NCBI RefSeq assembly: GCF_000733935.1
Contig: NZ_JPON01000001.1
Span: forward strand, 1,426,001-1,490,000
Length of the DNA stretch: 64,000 bases
Source of the DNA: Methylomarinum vadi
GTDB taxonomy: Bacteria; Pseudomonadota; Gammaproteobacteria; Methylococcales; Methylomonadaceae
Reading direction: 5' to 3'
Made by a program: the position numbers and the translations under genes. The notes beneath the pieces are model-generated. The model had not been told where the DNA came from. It saw only the letters and a list, made by a program, of their open reading frames with translations, and did no database searches. Shown here piece after piece: positions 19,188 through 27,830 of this stretch. Within the stretch, counting starts at the first letter, position 1. Each line of letters starts with the position of its first letter.

Positions 19188-19958
19188 TCAGCGCAAGATG
19201 CCCCGGGTCACGTTGCGCAAGAAGCTGACCATATTTGAAAGTTCGTTGCTCTCCCCCGCCAAATCTTCGATTTCCTCGATGGCATCCTCGAGGCGCAGAT
19301 TCATTTTGTAAAGAATCTTATAGGCCTTGCGAATCTGCCGGATCACTTCGGGGGAAATACCATTGCGCTCCATGCCAACGGAATTAATCCCATGCGGCCG
19401 CGTCGGACGCCCTCCGACCATGACATAAGGCGGAATATCCTGGGTAATCGCACTACCCATCGCGGAAAAGCTATATTCGCCAATCTGGGTGAATTGGTGC
19501 ACCAGGGTAAAGCCGCCTAATATGGCATGATCGCCCATGTGTACATGGCCGGCAATGGAAGCGCCATTGGCCATGATGACATGATCGCCGATGACGCAGT
19601 CATGGGCGACATGAGTATAAGCCATGAACAGGTTTTCACTGCCGATCAAGGTCAGCCCCTGGTCCTGTTGGGTCCCCCGGTGCATGGTGCAGAATTCGCG
19701 GATGGTGTTACGGTCGCCGATTTCCAGGCGCGTTATTTCATCGGCATATTTCTTATCCTGGGGGTCCTCGCCGATCGAGGCGAATTGATAGATGTGATTA
19801 TCCTTGCCGATCGCGGTCGGACCCTTAATCACGACATGCGGACCGATGACCGTGCCGGAATCGATTTGAACGTCCGGCCCGATGACGGAGAAAGGACCGA
19901 TTTGAACGTCATCGGCGATTTCCGCATTGACATCGACGACTGCTTTAGGATCTATCAC
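19188..19958 (-). CDS. lpxA: UDP-N-acetylglucosamine acyltransferase LpxA
   Basis: The first lipid A enzyme: it moves a 3-hydroxyacyl chain from acyl carrier protein to the 3-OH of UDP-GlcNAc. The 256-residue protein is a left-handed beta-helix built of hexapeptide repeats (IGPFSVIGPDVQI, IGPHVVIKG and so on) with a C-terminal helical domain. The catalytic histidine is in YTHVAHDCVIG near residue 119. I chose the GTG at 19958, which overlaps the fabZ stop by one base and has GGTGGAA before it; a longer frame to 20027 would add 23 residues lying inside fabZ. Confidence 0.95.
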   Translation of the reverse strand: MIDPKAVVDVNAEIADDVQIGPFSVIGPDVQIDSGTVIGPHVVIKGPTAIGKDNHIYQFASIGEDPQDKKYADEITRLEIGDRNTIREFCTMHRGTQQDQGLTLIGSENLFMAYTHVAHDCVIGDHVIMANGASIAGHVHMGDHAILGGFTLVHQFTQIGEYSFSAMGSAITQDIPPYVMVGGRPTRPHGINSVGMERNGISPEVIRQIRKAYKILYKMNLRLEDAIEEIEDLAGESNELSNMVSFLRNVTRGILR

Positions 19959-20401
19959 TATTCCACCGCCGCCGCACACATGATTTGCGCACTGGCCGCC
20001 AGCTCGCCTTCGACCTCGGCCCGGCAATCGAAGGTCCAGATATTGCGCTTGCTTCTGACATAAGTGACTTCCAGCGTTAACTGGTCACCGGGACCGACCG
20101 GCCGTTTGAAACGGGCCTTGTCGATGCCGGCGAGGTAATACGTCATTCCCTTGCCAAGACTTTCATCCGTCTGCGATGCCAATAGGCCGGTAGCCTGCGC
20201 CAAGGCTTCCATGATCAATACCCCAGGAAAAATAGGCACATGAGGAAAATGGCCTTGAAAAAAAGGCTCGTTATAAGTGACATTTTTTACCGCCAATAAC
20301 CGCTTCCCCGGTTCGCATTCGATGACCTTGTCAACCAATAAAAAAGGGTATCTATGCGGTAAAAATTCCTGGATTTCTAATATATCTAATTGTCCGGCCA
20401 T
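19958..20401 (-). CDS. fabZ: 3-hydroxyacyl-ACP dehydratase FabZ
   Basis: A 147-residue hot-dog-fold dehydratase of fatty acid elongation, which removes water from 3-hydroxyacyl-ACP. It competes with LpxA for the same substrate, which explains their linkage. [13 protein letters not shown] opens the fold. The catalytic histidine lies in [16 protein letters not shown] and the glutamate in the following [10 protein letters not shown] helix. The end overlaps the lpxA GTG by one base. It follows ompH by 26 bases; lpxD, which usually lies between them, is absent. Confidence 0.95.
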   Translation of the reverse strand: MAGQLDILEIQEFLPHRYPFLLVDKVIECEPGKRLLAVKNVTYNEPFFQGHFPHVPIFPGVLIMEALAQATGLLASQTDESLGKGMTYYLAGIDKARFKRPVGPGDQLTLEVTYVRSKRNIWTFDCRAEVEGELAASAQIMCAAAVE

Positions 20402-20427
20402 ATCTGCTGTCTTCTTGCTCTAAAGTA

Positions 20428-20931
20428 TCAATCCGACAGATTCGCCAGTTTTTCTTGGACTTGCTCGGTCACATCGATTTGCTCACCGGCATAAATAACA
20501 CCGTCCGTCAGCAACAAATCGAAACCTTCTTCCTTGGCCAAAGCCCTGATCGCTTCGACGATACGGCGCTGCAACTTACCTAATTCCTCGTTTCTGCGCA
20601 TATTGAAATCTTCGCTGAATTCCTGCTGCGAACGTTTGGCCTCTCTTTTTTTGCCAATGATGTCGCGTTCCAGTTTACGGCGTTCGGACTCGCCCATCAC
20701 CGAGGCATCGCGCGCCAGTTTTTCCTCCAGCGCCTTGATTTCTTTTTGTTGCGCCACCAGATGCTTGTCACGCGGTGAAAACTCCTTCTCCAGCCGCTCT
20801 TTTGCCTTGGCCGCTTGCGGCGCCTTCTCCAAAACCTTGGCGACATTTACGAAACCGATTTTTAATTCAGCGAAACATAAATTCGCGGAAAACATCAACG
20901 CCAGAAACAAAGCAATTTTATTTTTCATCAT
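20428..20931 (-). CDS. skp: OmpH/Skp family periplasmic chaperone
   Basis: A protein of about 167 residues with a signal peptide (MMKNKIALFLALMFSANLCFA, cleaved before ELKIG). The mature part is the OmpH fold: the short KIGFVNVAKVLEKAP strand, then long charged coiled-coil helices (about 45-130, containing KEIKALEEKLARD and KREAKRSQQEFSED), then the closing strand DLLLTDGVIYAGEQIDVTEQ. Skp traps unfolded outer membrane proteins and hands them to the Bam complex. GGAG sits nine bases before the ATG at 20931, so I prefer it to an ATG at 20940. bamA lies directly upstream. Confidence 0.92.
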   Translation of the reverse strand: MMKNKIALFLALMFSANLCFAELKIGFVNVAKVLEKAPQAAKAKERLEKEFSPRDKHLVAQQKEIKALEEKLARDASVMGESERRKLERDIIGKKREAKRSQQEFSEDFNMRRNEELGKLQRRIVEAIRALAKEEGFDLLLTDGVIYAGEQIDVTEQVQEKLANLSD

Positions 20932-21208
20932 TAAAACCATCTCCAGTTAGGTTTATATAATTCTGTTCGGCAAAGTTTCGAAAATTGCCGAGAAAACCAA
21001 AAGCCGACCAGGCCATGCACGCAAACAACCTTTTCCGATGGAAAAGATCCCTCGCTAAACAAAACTTATTAATCAACTTTTTGTTCGGGACACATTGAAA
21101 AAAATCAACATCCTGCTTAACAAATGCGTCTTTCATAAGAAACCCGATATTATTGATATTTCAATCAATCATTCTGACGATTATAGGGTAAAACTCGGCC
21201 AAACTAAA

Positions 21209-23485
21209 CTAAAATCCTGAACCGAATGAAAACTGAAAGGCCTGCGTATCATCTTGGCTATCGGAATTGAGCGGCACGGCAAAACTGACCGCCAATGCGC
21301 CGAATGGGGACAACCACTCGCCGGACAAGCCAACCGAATAACGCATATTGTCGATCTTGAAGCTGTCGCTTACGGTACCGGCATCGAAAAAAGAACCTAA
21401 GCGGATGGATTTGCTTTCCTCCATGAAAGGCACCGGAAAAAACAACTCGGCCTTGCCCACGATTTTACTGGAACCGCCGAACGGCCTGTTATTCGAATCT
21501 CGCGGTCCCAGGGTATTCTGGTTGTAACCCCTGACCGATTGCACGCCGCCGGCATAATAATGTTCGAAAAACGGCAGACTGCCGGTTTTACCATAGCCGT
21601 CACCATAGGCCAATTCGCCTAACAGCCGGAAGGTAAAGTCTTTGGACAACGGAAAATACTGTTGGTGCTTGTACGCGATCTTGTAATATTCCAGGTCGCT
21701 GCCCGGAATGGTCGCCAACGCCGACAAGCGTTGCTGACCGCCTTCGCTGGGGAAAATGGCCCGGTTCAGGGTATCATGGGTCCATCCCACCGACGTCGCC
21801 AGCGTTAGGAACTTTTCACCTTCGTTCTGCACGAAATCGACGATTTCATTTGACGAATACGACGAGGTATTCAATTTGGTATGCTTCAGATCGATATTGA
21901 AGCGCAAACGGTCGTATTCGTTCAGCGGAATACCAAAATTGAAACCGGTATTGATGACGTCGGTCGAATAATTGGAGATATTGGCCTGATTGGCGTCGCG
22001 CGCGCTATATCCGATATCGTAGCCCATGCTGACGCCATCGAGGGTGAAATAAGGATCGAAATAGCCAAAGCTGTATTGGGTGATGATCGAACTGTTATTG
22101 AATGCAAGGTTCACCCGTTTGCCGGAACCGAATACGTTGTCCTGGGAGACGTTGGCATTGAAAACGATCCCTTGGGTTTGCGAGAAACCGACACCCGCCG
22201 ACAAGTTACCCGATGATTTCTCCACGACCGAATAATTAACGTCGATTTGATCGGCCGTACCGACGACCGGCGGCGTTTCCACATTGACTTCTTCGAAATA
22301 CCCCAACCGTTCCAGTCGGGTTTTGGAACGCTCGATCTTAGCGGTCGACGCCCAGCTAGATTCCATTTGCCTCATTTCCCGGCGCAGCACCTCATCGCGC
22401 GTTTTGGTATTGCCGCGCATATTGATTCTGCGCACATAGACGCGCTTGCCGGGATCGACGAAAAACGTCATGTCGACTGTCTTTTGCTCCTCATCAATTT
22501 CGGGAACCATGTTGACATTGGCAAACACATAGCCTTCATCTCCCAGACGATCGGAAATCGCCTTCGAGGTCTGGGTCGCGTTTTTTCTGGAAAAAATCTC
22601 GCCCGGTCCAACCTGCACCAAACTGATCAATTCTTCCGGCGGCACGATCAGATTACCGGTGACCTTGACTTTCTCCAGGGTGTAGAGGTCGCCTTCCTTG
22701 ACATTAATCGTAATGTAAATTTCCTTTTTGTCCGGCGTGATCGCTACCTGGGTCGATTCGATGGCAAAATTGATATAGCCCCGATCCAGATAATAGGAAC
22801 GCAGTCGCTCCAAATCGGCAGACAACTTTTGCTTCGAATACTGATCGTCCTTGGTATAGAAAGACAGCCAATTGGTCGTGCTCAATTCGAACTCGTCGAT
22901 CAGATCTTGCTTATCGAACACCTTGTTGCCGACGATGTTGATTTGCTTGATTTTGGCGACACGGCCTTCGGAGATTTTGATATGGATACCGACCCGATTA
23001 CGAGTCAGATTGGTGACGCTCGTTTCGATTTTCAGGCCATATTTGCCGTGACTGAAATACTGCCGCCTTAATTCCTGTTCGACTTTTTCCAACACCAGGC
23101 GATTAAACACCTTACCCTCGGACAAGCCGATCGAATCCAAGGCCTTTTTCAAATCTTCGGTGCTTAAGTCCTTGTTACCTTCGAAAATGATTTTGGCGAT
23201 CGAAGGTCTTTCGACCACATTGACAACCAGCGTATTCCCTTCCCGTTCCAAGGAAATATCCTTGAAAAAACCGGTTTGAAAAAGCGCCCTGATCGATGGC
23301 CCGGCTTTATCCGAGGTAAAATTTTCACCGATATTGACAGGGAGGTAGTTAAAAACCGTGCCCGCCGATATCCTTTGCAACCCCCTGACCTGAATATCTT
23401 CAACGACAAAGCCGTCGGCGGCTTTCAGCGCCGGCACGGCCATTGCCGCCAACATCAGGAATGGAAAAATATGTTTCTTTTTCAC
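21209..23485 (-). CDS. bamA: Outer membrane protein assembly factor BamA
   Basis: The 758-residue core of the Bam complex, which folds beta-barrels into the outer membrane. A signal peptide (about residues 1-22, ending in KAADG) is followed by five POTRA domains (about 24-425; the first starts FVVEDIQVRGLQRISAG) and a C-terminal 16-strand barrel. The conserved lid-lock motif VRGYNQNTLGPRD lies near residue 650, and the protein ends in an aromatic residue (FSFGSGF), as outer membrane barrels do. Its neighbour skp works in the same pathway. A 277-base gap separates it from skp. Confidence 0.96.
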   Translation of the reverse strand: MKKKHIFPFLMLAAMAVPALKAADGFVVEDIQVRGLQRISAGTVFNYLPVNIGENFTSDKAGPSIRALFQTGFFKDISLEREGNTLVVNVVERPSIAKIIFEGNKDLSTEDLKKALDSIGLSEGKVFNRLVLEKVEQELRRQYFSHGKYGLKIETSVTNLTRNRVGIHIKISEGRVAKIKQINIVGNKVFDKQDLIDEFELSTTNWLSFYTKDDQYSKQKLSADLERLRSYYLDRGYINFAIESTQVAITPDKKEIYITINVKEGDLYTLEKVKVTGNLIVPPEELISLVQVGPGEIFSRKNATQTSKAISDRLGDEGYVFANVNMVPEIDEEQKTVDMTFFVDPGKRVYVRRINMRGNTKTRDEVLRREMRQMESSWASTAKIERSKTRLERLGYFEEVNVETPPVVGTADQIDVNYSVVEKSSGNLSAGVGFSQTQGIVFNANVSQDNVFGSGKRVNLAFNNSSIITQYSFGYFDPYFTLDGVSMGYDIGYSARDANQANISNYSTDVINTGFNFGIPLNEYDRLRFNIDLKHTKLNTSSYSSNEIVDFVQNEGEKFLTLATSVGWTHDTLNRAIFPSEGGQQRLSALATIPGSDLEYYKIAYKHQQYFPLSKDFTFRLLGELAYGDGYGKTGSLPFFEHYYAGGVQSVRGYNQNTLGPRDSNNRPFGGSSKIVGKAELFFPVPFMEESKSIRLGSFFDAGTVSDSFKIDNMRYSVGLSGEWLSPFGALAVSFAVPLNSDSQDDTQAFQFSFGSGF

Positions 23486-23516
23486 AAAGGGTTACCGGTT
23501 AAATTAAATGGCGAAA

Positions 23517-23544
23517 ATTATATCATGCCGAGGTTCGCTTTCAG
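23517..23544 (-). promoter_or_regulatory. Candidate promoter of bamA
   Basis: On the minus strand a perfect TATAAT (23522-23517) is preceded by CTGAAA (23544-23539, 4 of 6) with a 16-base spacer, starting the transcript about 25 bases before the bamA ATG. I did not find a convincing sigma-E promoter, which drives bamA in enteric bacteria. Confidence 0.35.
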
Positions 23545-23572
23545 GATTGCCGAAGCTAAATAACGGTTGCAA

Positions 23573-24556
23573 TCAAGCTCTGGCAATCGGAAAAGCCAGC
23601 ACCTCGTCGATGGTCTCGACTCCACTGATAATCATTAACAGCCTATCGAGACCGATAGCCACCCCACTGCAATCGGGTAATCCATGTTTTAACGCCGCCA
23701 AAAATCGCTCATCTTTCTCCACCGTCGGTAATTGCCGTACCTGGCGTTCGACAATTTCCTTATCAAAGCGTTTTTCCTGTTCGGAAGCATCCGCCAATTC
23801 AAAGAAGCCATTGCCTAATTCCATGCCTTTGACAAACACCTCGAACCGCTCCGCCACGCGGGAATCGTCTTCCTTGATTCTGGCCAAAGACGATTGAATG
23901 GCCGGATAACCATGCACCAGACAAACCGAATCCTTGCCCAGTTCAGGTTGCACCTTAAGGCTAAAGATCAAGTCCAGCCACATGGCATGATCGTCTTGGC
24001 ATATGTCTATCGCCTCGGGCATATTGTTTCGCAGCGCAAACTGTTCGTAACGCCGGCGCTGAAAAGACAAGGGATCCAAGCCGGTATTAGCGACAAAAAT
24101 ATCCTGGTAGCTAACAATCTGCACCGACTGCAAGGAGAGATGGGGACTTAAAAGCCCCATCAACAAATCGGCGACTTCATTCATCAGGTCGGTCAAACGA
24201 AAGCCGACTCGATACCACTCCAAAATGGTGAATTCGGGATTATGATAACGTCCGCTCTCGCCATTTCTGAAAGCCTTGCAGACTTGATAAATCGACCCGC
24301 TTCCTGCTGCCAGCAAACGCTTCATCGCGAATTCCGGCGAGGTTTGCAGAAACAAGGTAGGCCGCGACGGCAAAAAATTGAAACGCGAACGAAAGAAATC
24401 GAGTTGTGGATCGGTGCCGGTGGCATGGCATAACAATGGCGTCTCGACTTCCATGACGTTCCGGCTTTGAAAAAAATCCCTGATGGCCGCCAGCAATTGC
24501 GCGCGGAAGCGCAATTGCCGCAGATCGCAGCTCGGCCGCCAATTGGCCGGTGTCAC
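23573..24556 (-). CDS. epmA: Elongation factor P--(R)-beta-lysine ligase EpmA
   Basis: A 327-residue class II lysyl-tRNA-synthetase paralogue (PoxA/GenX) that activates (R)-beta-lysine with ATP and attaches it to Lys34 of EF-P. Class II motifs are visible: FFQSRNVMEVETPLL, the motif 2 arginine loop YQVCKAFRNGESGRYHNPEF and the motif 3 SGVAIGLDRLLMII at the C-terminus. The anticodon-binding domain of true lysyl-tRNA synthetases is missing, as expected for EpmA. The GTG start at 24556 overlaps the efp stop by one base, so substrate and modifier are coupled. Confidence 0.95.
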   Translation of the reverse strand: MTPANWRPSCDLRQLRFRAQLLAAIRDFFQSRNVMEVETPLLCHATGTDPQLDFFRSRFNFLPSRPTLFLQTSPEFAMKRLLAAGSGSIYQVCKAFRNGESGRYHNPEFTILEWYRVGFRLTDLMNEVADLLMGLLSPHLSLQSVQIVSYQDIFVANTGLDPLSFQRRRYEQFALRNNMPEAIDICQDDHAMWLDLIFSLKVQPELGKDSVCLVHGYPAIQSSLARIKEDDSRVAERFEVFVKGMELGNGFFELADASEQEKRFDKEIVERQVRQLPTVEKDERFLAALKHGLPDCSGVAIGLDRLLMIISGVETIDEVLAFPIARA

Positions 24557-25125
24557 TATTCTTTTACACGGGAAACATATTCCCCAGTGCGGGTGTCGAC
24601 CTTGATCAGCTCGCCGATTTGCACGAACAACGGCACGCGCACCACCGCTCCGGTCTCCAATGTGGCCGGCTTGCCGCCGCCGCCAGAGGTGTCGCCTTTT
24701 AGACCGGGGTCGGTTTCGGTAATGGTTAATTCGACGAAATTCGGCGGCATGACAGACAAGGGAGAGTCATTCCACAAGGTCATCGTACAGATATCCTGTT
24801 CTTTCAACCATTTTGCGGCGTCAGCTACCGCATTGGCATCGGCCTGATATTGCTCGAAGGTATCGGGCGCCATGAAATGCCAGAACTCGCCGTCGTTGTA
24901 CAGATACTGCATCTCGACTTCGACAACATCGGCTCCCTCGACTGATTCACCCGACTTGAAGGTACGCTCAATCACACGCCCGGTTTTAAGGTTCCTGATT
25001 TTCACCCGGTTGAACGCTTGTCCTTTGCCCGGCTTGACGAACTCGTTTTCGATGATAGAGCAGGGATCTCCATCCAACATGATCTTCAAACCGCCCTTAA
25101 ATTCGTTGGTGCTATAACTAGCCAT
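24556..25125 (-). CDS. efp: Elongation factor P
   Basis: The 189-residue translation factor that relieves ribosome stalling at consecutive prolines. Starting at the ATG at 25125 ([14 protein letters not shown]), the modified lysine falls at residue 34 in the loop KPGKGQAF, exactly as in E. coli EF-P. Three beta-barrel domains follow; domain II includes [17 protein letters not shown] and domain III ends EYVSRVKE. An in-frame upstream start at 25161 would add 12 residues and disturb that numbering. GAGG precedes the ATG. It is co-transcribed with epmA and divergent from epmB. Confidence 0.96.
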   Translation of the reverse strand: MASYSTNEFKGGLKIMLDGDPCSIIENEFVKPGKGQAFNRVKIRNLKTGRVIERTFKSGESVEGADVVEVEMQYLYNDGEFWHFMAPDTFEQYQADANAVADAAKWLKEQDICTMTLWNDSPLSVMPPNFVELTITETDPGLKGDTSGGGGKPATLETGAVVRVPLFVQIGELIKVDTRTGEYVSRVKE

Positions 25126-25159
25126 TTTTTCCTCGTGTGAACAAACAATAATCTCAAGC

Positions 25160-25188
25160 ATTATAAAGGATATGTATTTTGATAGGAA
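25160..25188 (-). promoter_or_regulatory. Candidate promoter of efp-epmA
   Basis: The minus strand carries a perfect TATAAT at 25165-25160 with TTCCTA (3 of 6) 17 bases upstream at 25188-25183. It lies in the 78-base divergent gap between efp and epmB, so both operons are probably controlled from here. Confidence 0.4.
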
Positions 25189-25203
25189 TATTGGCTACCA
25201 TTT

Positions 25204-26223
25204 ATGCCTTTTTCAGCCTCACTACGGATAATTTTGAAACAATCGCAACACAACAACTGGCACAAACAACTCGCCGAAGGCTTCGGCGACATCGAAAGCT
25301 TATGCCGTCATTTGGATATCGCCGTCGGGGAACTCCCGATCATTGCGAACAGCAAGACGTTCCCCTTGAAGGTGCCGTTAAGCTTTGTCGAGTGCATGGA
25401 AAAGGGGAACCCCAACGACCCTTTGTTACGGCAAATCCTGCCTGTCCAACAAGAATTGTTCGATGCGCCCGGCTTTGTCGCCGACCCGGTAGGCGACATG
25501 GCCGCCGTCGCCGAAGCGGGAGTACTCCACAAATACCAAGGAAGAGCCTTGCTTGTCTTGACGGGTGCTTGTGCGATTAATTGTCGTTACTGTTTCCGGC
25601 GCAACTTCCCTTATAACCAGGTTCAATTGACGCCGCAGCGGCAAGCCAAGGCCCTGGCATACCTGAATGCTCGGACAGATATCAGCGAAATCATCCTCAG
25701 TGGCGGTGATCCACTGCTTATCAATGACGAAAAATTCGCCACGTTAATCCAGCAACTGGATCAAATCCCTCATCTTAAGCGCATCCGTATTCACAGCCGC
25801 TTGCCGGTGGTCTTGCCCGCAAGGGTCACCCCTGAGCTGCTGACCTGCCTTCAGCACAATCAAAAACAAATCGTCGTCGTGATCCATGCCAACCATGCCC
25901 GTGAATTAAGCCGGTCGGTCGAACAAGCTTGCCGCGAATTAAAACAACATGGCGCTACCTTATTAAACCAAAGCGTTCTCCTAAAAGAAGTCAATGACTC
26001 GGCAGAGGCGTTATGTCAACTCAACGAACGGTTGTTCGCAATAGGCGTGCTGCCTTATTACCTACACTTGCTCGACAAGGCCGCAGGAACCGCCCATTTC
26101 AACGTGGACGAACAGCCGGCCCGCTTGCTGATGAAGCAAATCAAAACAAGGCTACCGGGCTATTTGGTGCCTAAATTGGTTCGGGAGGTCGCGGGTGCGC
26201 CAAACAAATTAACGCTTTGTTAA
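25204..26223 (+). CDS. epmB: EF-P beta-lysylation protein EpmB (lysine 2,3-aminomutase)
   Basis: A 339-residue radical SAM and PLP enzyme that turns (S)-alpha-lysine into (R)-beta-lysine for EpmA. The iron-sulfur motif CAINCRYC (near residue 120) is followed by RRNFPY, then by the SAM-binding region EIILSGGDPLLI. LPYYLHLLDKAAGTAHF near residue 280 is the conserved lysine-containing region before the C-terminus. Length and lack of the extra C-terminal domain of clostridial aminomutases fit EpmB. It is divergent from efp-epmA. The third enzyme of the pathway, EpmC, is not in the window. Confidence 0.95.
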   Translation: MPFSASLRIILKQSQHNNWHKQLAEGFGDIESLCRHLDIAVGELPIIANSKTFPLKVPLSFVECMEKGNPNDPLLRQILPVQQELFDAPGFVADPVGDMAAVAEAGVLHKYQGRALLVLTGACAINCRYCFRRNFPYNQVQLTPQRQAKALAYLNARTDISEIILSGGDPLLINDEKFATLIQQLDQIPHLKRIRIHSRLPVVLPARVTPELLTCLQHNQKQIVVVIHANHARELSRSVEQACRELKQHGATLLNQSVLLKEVNDSAEALCQLNERLFAIGVLPYYLHLLDKAAGTAHFNVDEQPARLLMKQIKTRLPGYLVPKLVREVAGAPNKLTLC

Positions 26224-26321
26224 GCAAGCTGATTTATAGTTATTGCCAAGCTATTCTCAGAAATGGCTCACAAATAAACTAAACTTAGTTGCACTCCCAA
26301 GATTACTTTTAACGAATATCG

Positions 26322-27830
26322 ATGTCAGCGGATCGTTCACTGCCCTTTTACTTAAATATCGAATCGCTCAGTGCTTGGCTCGAGTCAATCAGTGCGCTAC
26401 CTCCCGTCAATGCAGGCAGCCAACTTAACCAGGCCATCAACCAATTAAGGAAGGCGGGCTGCGAACATACTTTGGTTTTTCCATTGCTAATGAAGCTGAT
26501 GCCAACAACATTGCATCTAGCCAATGCCTTGGCCGCCTTGTTAAAACCGGGACCACAAAAAAATAAGACGGCAAAAATCGCCAAACTTAGCCTGCAATTG
26601 CTGAGAAACCTGGCCTTGGCCTTCCATAGCTTATTGGAAAGCGAACATCTCTCTATTCCGCAGAAGCTCCAGGCGGTCTATTTTGCCTTGCAACTGACCG
26701 GCCAGTATCTCCGCCTAAGCAACCTGTTTCACGAACTGCCCTCGGAAACTTTGTGGAACAAAAGTGGAGAATTATTTACTTTCGCTCAGAACAACACTGG
26801 TTTGCAAGAAGATATCGCCAACAAGATTTCGGAATTCAGGCATCAATCTTCGATCGAACAAGTCATTAAACGCAATTTGCTCTTCACACTGACGGCATTT
26901 CATCAACAAGTTCCCACCGATCACCAGGCCTTGTTTGCGTTTGCCAACGAATATTCCGATTTACTGAAGTTTGCACAGGAAAAAAGCGGAACCTGCCGCT
27001 ATATTTGGAACTATAGAAAAGGCGTGCCTTATCAAATCACACAAACCAACCGCCCCCTCTATAGAACCGAAATCGCGCTCGATGTTTCGGCCCTGTTGCC
27101 ACCGCTTCAATCTTCCGCCATTGCTGTCAAAATAAGCAAGCAAGAACGAGAGCGCCTTTACCAGCTATTGACCGGCTATGAAAAGCTGATAAACGAGACT
27201 CTTCCTTCCGCGCCAATCGTTTTAACGCTGTTTTCCGGATTCAAGCCTGTTTACGATTTTCTGAACAAACTGGAAAAGTTAAAGCGAATACAGGAACTCA
27301 GCGCTAAGATCCCGGAACAAAAAAAACAATCCAGCTTTTCCCTCGAGCCGTTGGAGCATGAAAAAAGCCTTATGAGTAGTTTTGGACAAGTACAGAAACA
27401 AGCCGCCCTACAAGGCACTCCTGTCGATGGACAAAACGTCAAACTATTACAAAGCAAAAACAAAAATTATCTCCACATCGAAAGTAAAAATCCAACATGG
27501 CAAATAGGCGACCTGGTCTTGCTGGTCAATAAAAAAAATGCCTATATGGCCGGTAAAATTTTACAAACCCAAGCCCTCTCGAATACGCAATCGACCATGG
27601 TATTGATCGAAAAATTTACGGGCAATTTATCGACACAAGCCATGCAATCGGATCAATATTCTCATTCCACTGCCATCCTCATCAACCAAGAAAGCGAAAC
27701 ACCCGAAATATTATTGCCTTACGACAAATACCGCAATGGAGCGGAAGTCCAGCTCGGCTCGAAAAAGGCCCGGCTCGATTCTTTGCTCGATTACAGCCCT
27801 TTTTTCGCCCATTACCGGATGAGTTACTGA
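26322..27830 (+). CDS. Unrecognised 502-residue protein with a possible C-terminal beta-barrel
   Basis: A long cytoplasmic protein with no signal peptide or membrane segment. Residues 1 to about 330 are mostly helical, with leucine-rich stretches (for example LAKLSLQLLRNLALAFHSLL-like text around 85-105). The last 110 residues (from about 390) are beta-rich; WQIGDLVLLVNKKNAYMAGK and the ILLPYDKYRNGAEVQL segment recall PilZ-like or other small barrels, but I could not identify the RxxxR and DxSxxG motifs of a cyclic di-GMP site. Its end overlaps the convergent 5'-nucleotidase gene by seven bases. Function unknown. Confidence 0.7.
   Translation: MSADRSLPFYLNIESLSAWLESISALPPVNAGSQLNQAINQLRKAGCEHTLVFPLLMKLMPTTLHLANALAALLKPGPQKNKTAKIAKLSLQLLRNLALAFHSLLESEHLSIPQKLQAVYFALQLTGQYLRLSNLFHELPSETLWNKSGELFTFAQNNTGLQEDIANKISEFRHQSSIEQVIKRNLLFTLTAFHQQVPTDHQALFAFANEYSDLLKFAQEKSGTCRYIWNYRKGVPYQITQTNRPLYRTEIALDVSALLPPLQSSAIAVKISKQERERLYQLLTGYEKLINETLPSAPIVLTLFSGFKPVYDFLNKLEKLKRIQELSAKIPEQKKQSSFSLEPLEHEKSLMSSFGQVQKQAALQGTPVDGQNVKLLQSKNKNYLHIESKNPTWQIGDLVLLVNKKNAYMAGKILQTQALSNTQSTMVLIEKFTGNLSTQAMQSDQYSHSTAILINQESETPEILLPYDKYRNGAEVQLGSKKARLDSLLDYSPFFAHYRMSY

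Noticed and set aside
20918-21136. 72-residue open frame between bamA and skp
   Set aside because: It runs into the skp start on the same strand in another frame, is rich in unusual residues and has no recognisable motif.
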